Source: a virus. Taken from it: a stretch of DNA of 31,625 nt. The position numbers and the translations under genes were made by a program. The stretch's first letter is position 1; each line of letters starts with the position of its first letter. Positions 30,664-31,625 of the stretch are shown piece by piece. Under the pieces are notes generated by a model. The model ran no database searches. It saw only the letters and a program-made list of their open reading frames with translations, and was not told the DNA's origin. The DNA lies in the IMG/VR virus record IMGVR_UViG_3300025646_003943, positions 1 through 31,625 of that record; one strand, 5' to 3'.

Positions 30664-31625
30664 TTATTTAATACCGCTTAATCTCTTTAGATCTTCGGCT
30701 GTTGTTTCGCCGTGCTTCTTTTTCTTAGTAGTGATTGAGTCAATAAAATCTTCACTGGCATCACCACCTATTGTCTCTTCCATTTGCATGTCACCAAAGT
30801 CTAACAACTTTAGTAAGTCTGGATTTACCTTTTCCAAGTGCTTGTACACTGCTGGTCTACCACATGCATCAGGACCTTTCTCATCTGCAATTTTTTGTAA
30901 CTCTGCATTTAAATCTTCACTGTCGATAAAATCCCTTAATGCCATAATAGCATTAGAACCATCCTGTCCCACTGGGAAATGCTGTCCAACTAACTTCTGT
31001 AATTCTACGTGTGCTTCCTCTGATCCTTCGTTGACACCTTCCATTTTGTTACCAGCCTTAAGTTCTTCATGCCAGTTATCTGCTAGGTTACCAGCAACTG
31101 CTCTGCGTACTGCTGGTGAGAACATCTTAAATCCATCTCCTACAGAATGTTCTTTACCATACATCTTAGCACCAGTGTCTGCTAGGTACTTAAACAATGT
31201 CTTTGCTTGATCATGGTCATAAATGCCTTTGTCCCACTTCTTGGTGAGGTTACGCATAATAGGTTCGTACTGCATACGATATAGATCGCCGTTGTGTTGA
31301 ATGTAAAGTTCTAGTTCTCGTATTGCATCCTCATCTACTTCATCATCTTCAACTAAACTGTCTGCCCAGTTTGTATACTCGTCTGACTCGTCTACTTCAA
31401 ATGGACTTAATCCATACTTGTCTAAAATTAAGTGTGCTTTCTCACGTGGGCTTGTGTCCATGCCACGTAAATATTCTTCCCATTCCATAGGATCACCTGA
31501 TCTAACTAGGTCTGCTAGTGTTAGGAAGTCTCCCTTGTCTATGCCTGCTTGGTCAGCATAGTCTAATAGTTCGTCTGCTACGTCTTGATATTTTTCAGCA
31601 TCTTCACTTACCGGCTGGCCTTCTG
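30664..31625 (-). CDS. Acidic phage protein of unknown function (5' end beyond window)
   Basis: The frame is open from the right edge of the window to TAA at 30664 (320 codons visible). Residues are strongly acidic and helical (for example EDAEKYQDVADELLDYADQA, then DDEVDEDAIRELELYI). The C-terminus turns basic (TTKKKKHGETTAEDLKRLSG). No enzymatic motif or signal is visible. Upstream of gene 32 in T4-like marine phages, a protein of this type may be a structural scaffold or replication accessory, but I cannot name it. The first in-frame ATG in view is at 31488; codons before it remain coding-like, so the true start is probably outside the window. Confidence 0.7.
   Translation of the reverse strand, partial: EGQPVSEDAEKYQDVADELLDYADQAGIDKGDFLTLADLVRSGDPMEWEEYLRGMDTSPREKAHLILDKYGLSPFEVDESDEYTNWADSLVEDDEVDEDAIRELELYIQHNGDLYRMQYEPIMRNLTKKWDKGIYDHDQAKTLFKYLADTGAKMYGKEHSVGDGFKMFSPAVRRAVAGNLADNWHEELKAGNKMEGVNEGSEEAHVELQKLVGQHFPVGQDGSNAIMALRDFIDSEDLNAELQKIADEKGPDACGRPAVYKHLEKVNPDLLKLLDFGDMQMEETIGGDASEDFIDSITTKKKKHGETTAEDLKRLSGIK

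Noticed and set aside
30731-31210. Long plus-strand ORF (159 codons)
   Set aside because: It lies antisense to the acidic protein gene, is Ser/Cys/Pro-rich as expected of a shadow frame, and has no ribosome binding site.
1-31625. tRNA genes, CRISPR arrays, integrase, insertion sequences
   Set aside because: I looked in the gaps and at gene ends for cloverleaf-like segments, regular repeats and transposase motifs and saw none; gaps are too short for most of these.

Overview
The window looks like part of the genome of a T4-like (contractile-tailed) marine phage. It is AT-rich and densely packed, almost all on the minus strand, with many 1-4 nt stop/start overlaps. Three T4 core replication/recombination genes are recognisable: gene 32 (ssDNA-binding protein), uvsX (RecA-like) and uvsY (mediator). 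Several sites resemble the T4 late promoter (TATAAATA-like), and others resemble the host sigma70 consensus (TTGACA-17-TATAAT-like). The host cannot be read directly. The small DUF3563-like protein, the amidohydrolase and the resemblance of UvsX/UvsY to marine T4-like phages suggest a marine bacterium, possibly an alphaproteobacterium; that is inference. I saw no tRNA, CRISPR, insertion sequence or integrase, and no gene-free stretch longer than about 110 bases.

Layout, in the direction of minus-strand transcription (right to left). (1) 31625-29517: the end of an acidic protein of unknown function, then gene 32 behind a leader with two overlapping promoters and two competing hairpins, closed by a strong hairpin terminator. 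(2) 29500-22201: a tight run of a sulfotransferase-like protein, a 2OG-Fe(II) oxygenase-like protein, a radical SAM enzyme, a short SDR, a second radical SAM enzyme, uvsX, and two more radical SAM enzymes. (3) 22218-20703: a near-consensus sigma70 promoter, a small acidic protein, uvsY and a methyltransferase. (4) 20740-5984: a sugar/surface-glycan island of about 15 kb. It holds a carbamoyltransferase, three capsule-type GT-B-like proteins, a sulfotransferase, a sugar nucleotidyltransferase, a HAD phosphatase, a DeoD-type purine nucleoside phosphorylase, a glutamine-dependent asparagine synthase, several GT-A-like glycosyltransferases, a cupin and an FkbM methyltransferase. Two glycosyltransferase-like genes on the plus strand bracket the main run. 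A perfect TATAAATA lies inside one of them, at the right distance to drive the minus-strand run. (5) 5951-4571: two proteins with a glutathione-peroxidase-like fold that lack the catalytic Cys, behind a late promoter. (6) 4529-2493: a secreted HEXXH protein, a 58-aa protein and an amidohydrolase, each unit behind its own sigma70-like promoter. (7) 2451-1: two tiny proteins, a terminator, five small proteins of unknown function, and the start of a Sec-signal protein behind a late-like promoter.

How the parts may work together (inference). The genes around uvsX/uvsY and the island look like auxiliary metabolism for building or decorating a polysaccharide: nucleotide-sugar activation, glycosyl transfer, sulfation, O-carbamoylation, methylation and amidation. 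The target could be the host surface or the virion. The four radical SAM proteins share a Cys-rich N-terminal segment and sit among the recombination genes. The dead peroxidase-fold pair and the Sec-signal protein look like late products and may be virion or envelope proteins.
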